Assembly (NCBI GenBank): GCA_038217425.1
Contig: JBBQPM010000112.1
Location: forward strand, 1-21,930
From: JAIEPT01 sp038217425
Lineage (GTDB): Bacteria; Planctomycetota; Planctomycetia; Gemmatales; Gemmataceae
Length of the DNA stretch: 21,930 nt
Direction of reading: 5' to 3'
Shown here in pieces: positions 21,780-21,930 of the stretch; the first letter of the stretch is position 1, and each line of letters begins with the position of its first letter. A program made the position numbers and the translations under genes. The notes under the pieces are model-generated. The model made no database searches. It was given only the letters and a program-made list of their open reading frames with translations, and was not told where the DNA came from.

Positions 21780-21806
21780 TCGATTGACCAAGCCGGCGAA
21801 CGATAA

Positions 21807-21879
21807 GGAATCTATGCTGAGCCGCCGCTGACGGCGGCGGCCCCCGCTGGCGCCTTGAGGGCGGCTCAGCATAGATTCC
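21807..21879. repeat. 73-nt fold-back element with perfect 20-bp inverted arms
   Basis: GGAATCTATGCTGAGCCGCC (21807-21826) is repeated exactly as reverse complement at 21860-21879, with a GC-rich 33-nt loop. This sits 28 nt before the start of the 117-aa gene. Such perfect long arms are typical of MITE-like or terminal-inverted-repeat elements, or of a strong RNA hairpin. No transposase is near enough to assign a parent. Confidence 0.75.
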
Positions 21880-21930
21880 CGTTGGACTGAACCGCGCATC
21901 CCCTCGCTATGGGCTTTCCATCCGGGCGGG

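Overview
The window is about 22 kb of high-GC bacterial DNA carrying accessory genes. No rRNA, tRNA or housekeeping gene is visible, so the host is inferred from gene style only. The Cas4-Cas1 fusion with Csb1/Csb2/Csb3, the small kinase-like gene and its 9.5 kb neighbour, and the DUF2130 protein together suggest a planctomycete. This is an inference, not a measurement.

Layout. (1) 1-1032: a partial reading frame at the left edge and a decayed IS256-type transposase. (2) 1033-5756, minus strand: a tight five-gene cassette encoding, in transcription order, a sigma-factor-like protein, a 118-aa unknown, an ImmA/IrrE-type metallopeptidase, a 389-aa possible NurA-like protein and a HerA-type ATPase. 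Most joints overlap. (3) 5903-15855, plus strand: a DUF2130 protein followed by a type I-G (formerly I-U) CRISPR-Cas locus, cas4-cas1, cas2, cas3, csb3, csb1, csb2. Between cas2 and cas3 lie a kinase-like gene, a conserved small gene, one solitary CRISPR-like repeat and a degenerate second unit 71 nt away. No true array is present. A remnant of a second, divergent csb2-type gene follows csb2. (4) 16412-20432, plus strand: an ArsR-family regulator with a clear promoter and palindromic operator, a tiny membrane protein whose UGA stop may be selenocysteine, a rhodanese-DUF2892 protein, a CoA-disulfide-reductase/rhodanese fusion, arsD and a truncated arsA. (5) 20433-21930: a rearranged end with an antisense gene fragment, two small unknown genes and two fold-back (MITE-like) elements.

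How it may work. The CRISPR module has adaptation genes (cas4-cas1, cas2), the Cas3 helicase-nuclease and a small effector set (Csb1 as Cas7, Csb2 as Cas5-Cas6, Csb3). The HerA cassette looks like a second nucleic-acid-processing or defence module under its own sigma/protease-type regulation. The ArsR operon links sulfane-sulfur/thiol chemistry with arsenic handling, but its ATPase is broken. The observations most worth checking are the UGA at 16947, the HerA/ImmA/sigma cassette, the solitary repeats and the csb2 remnant.
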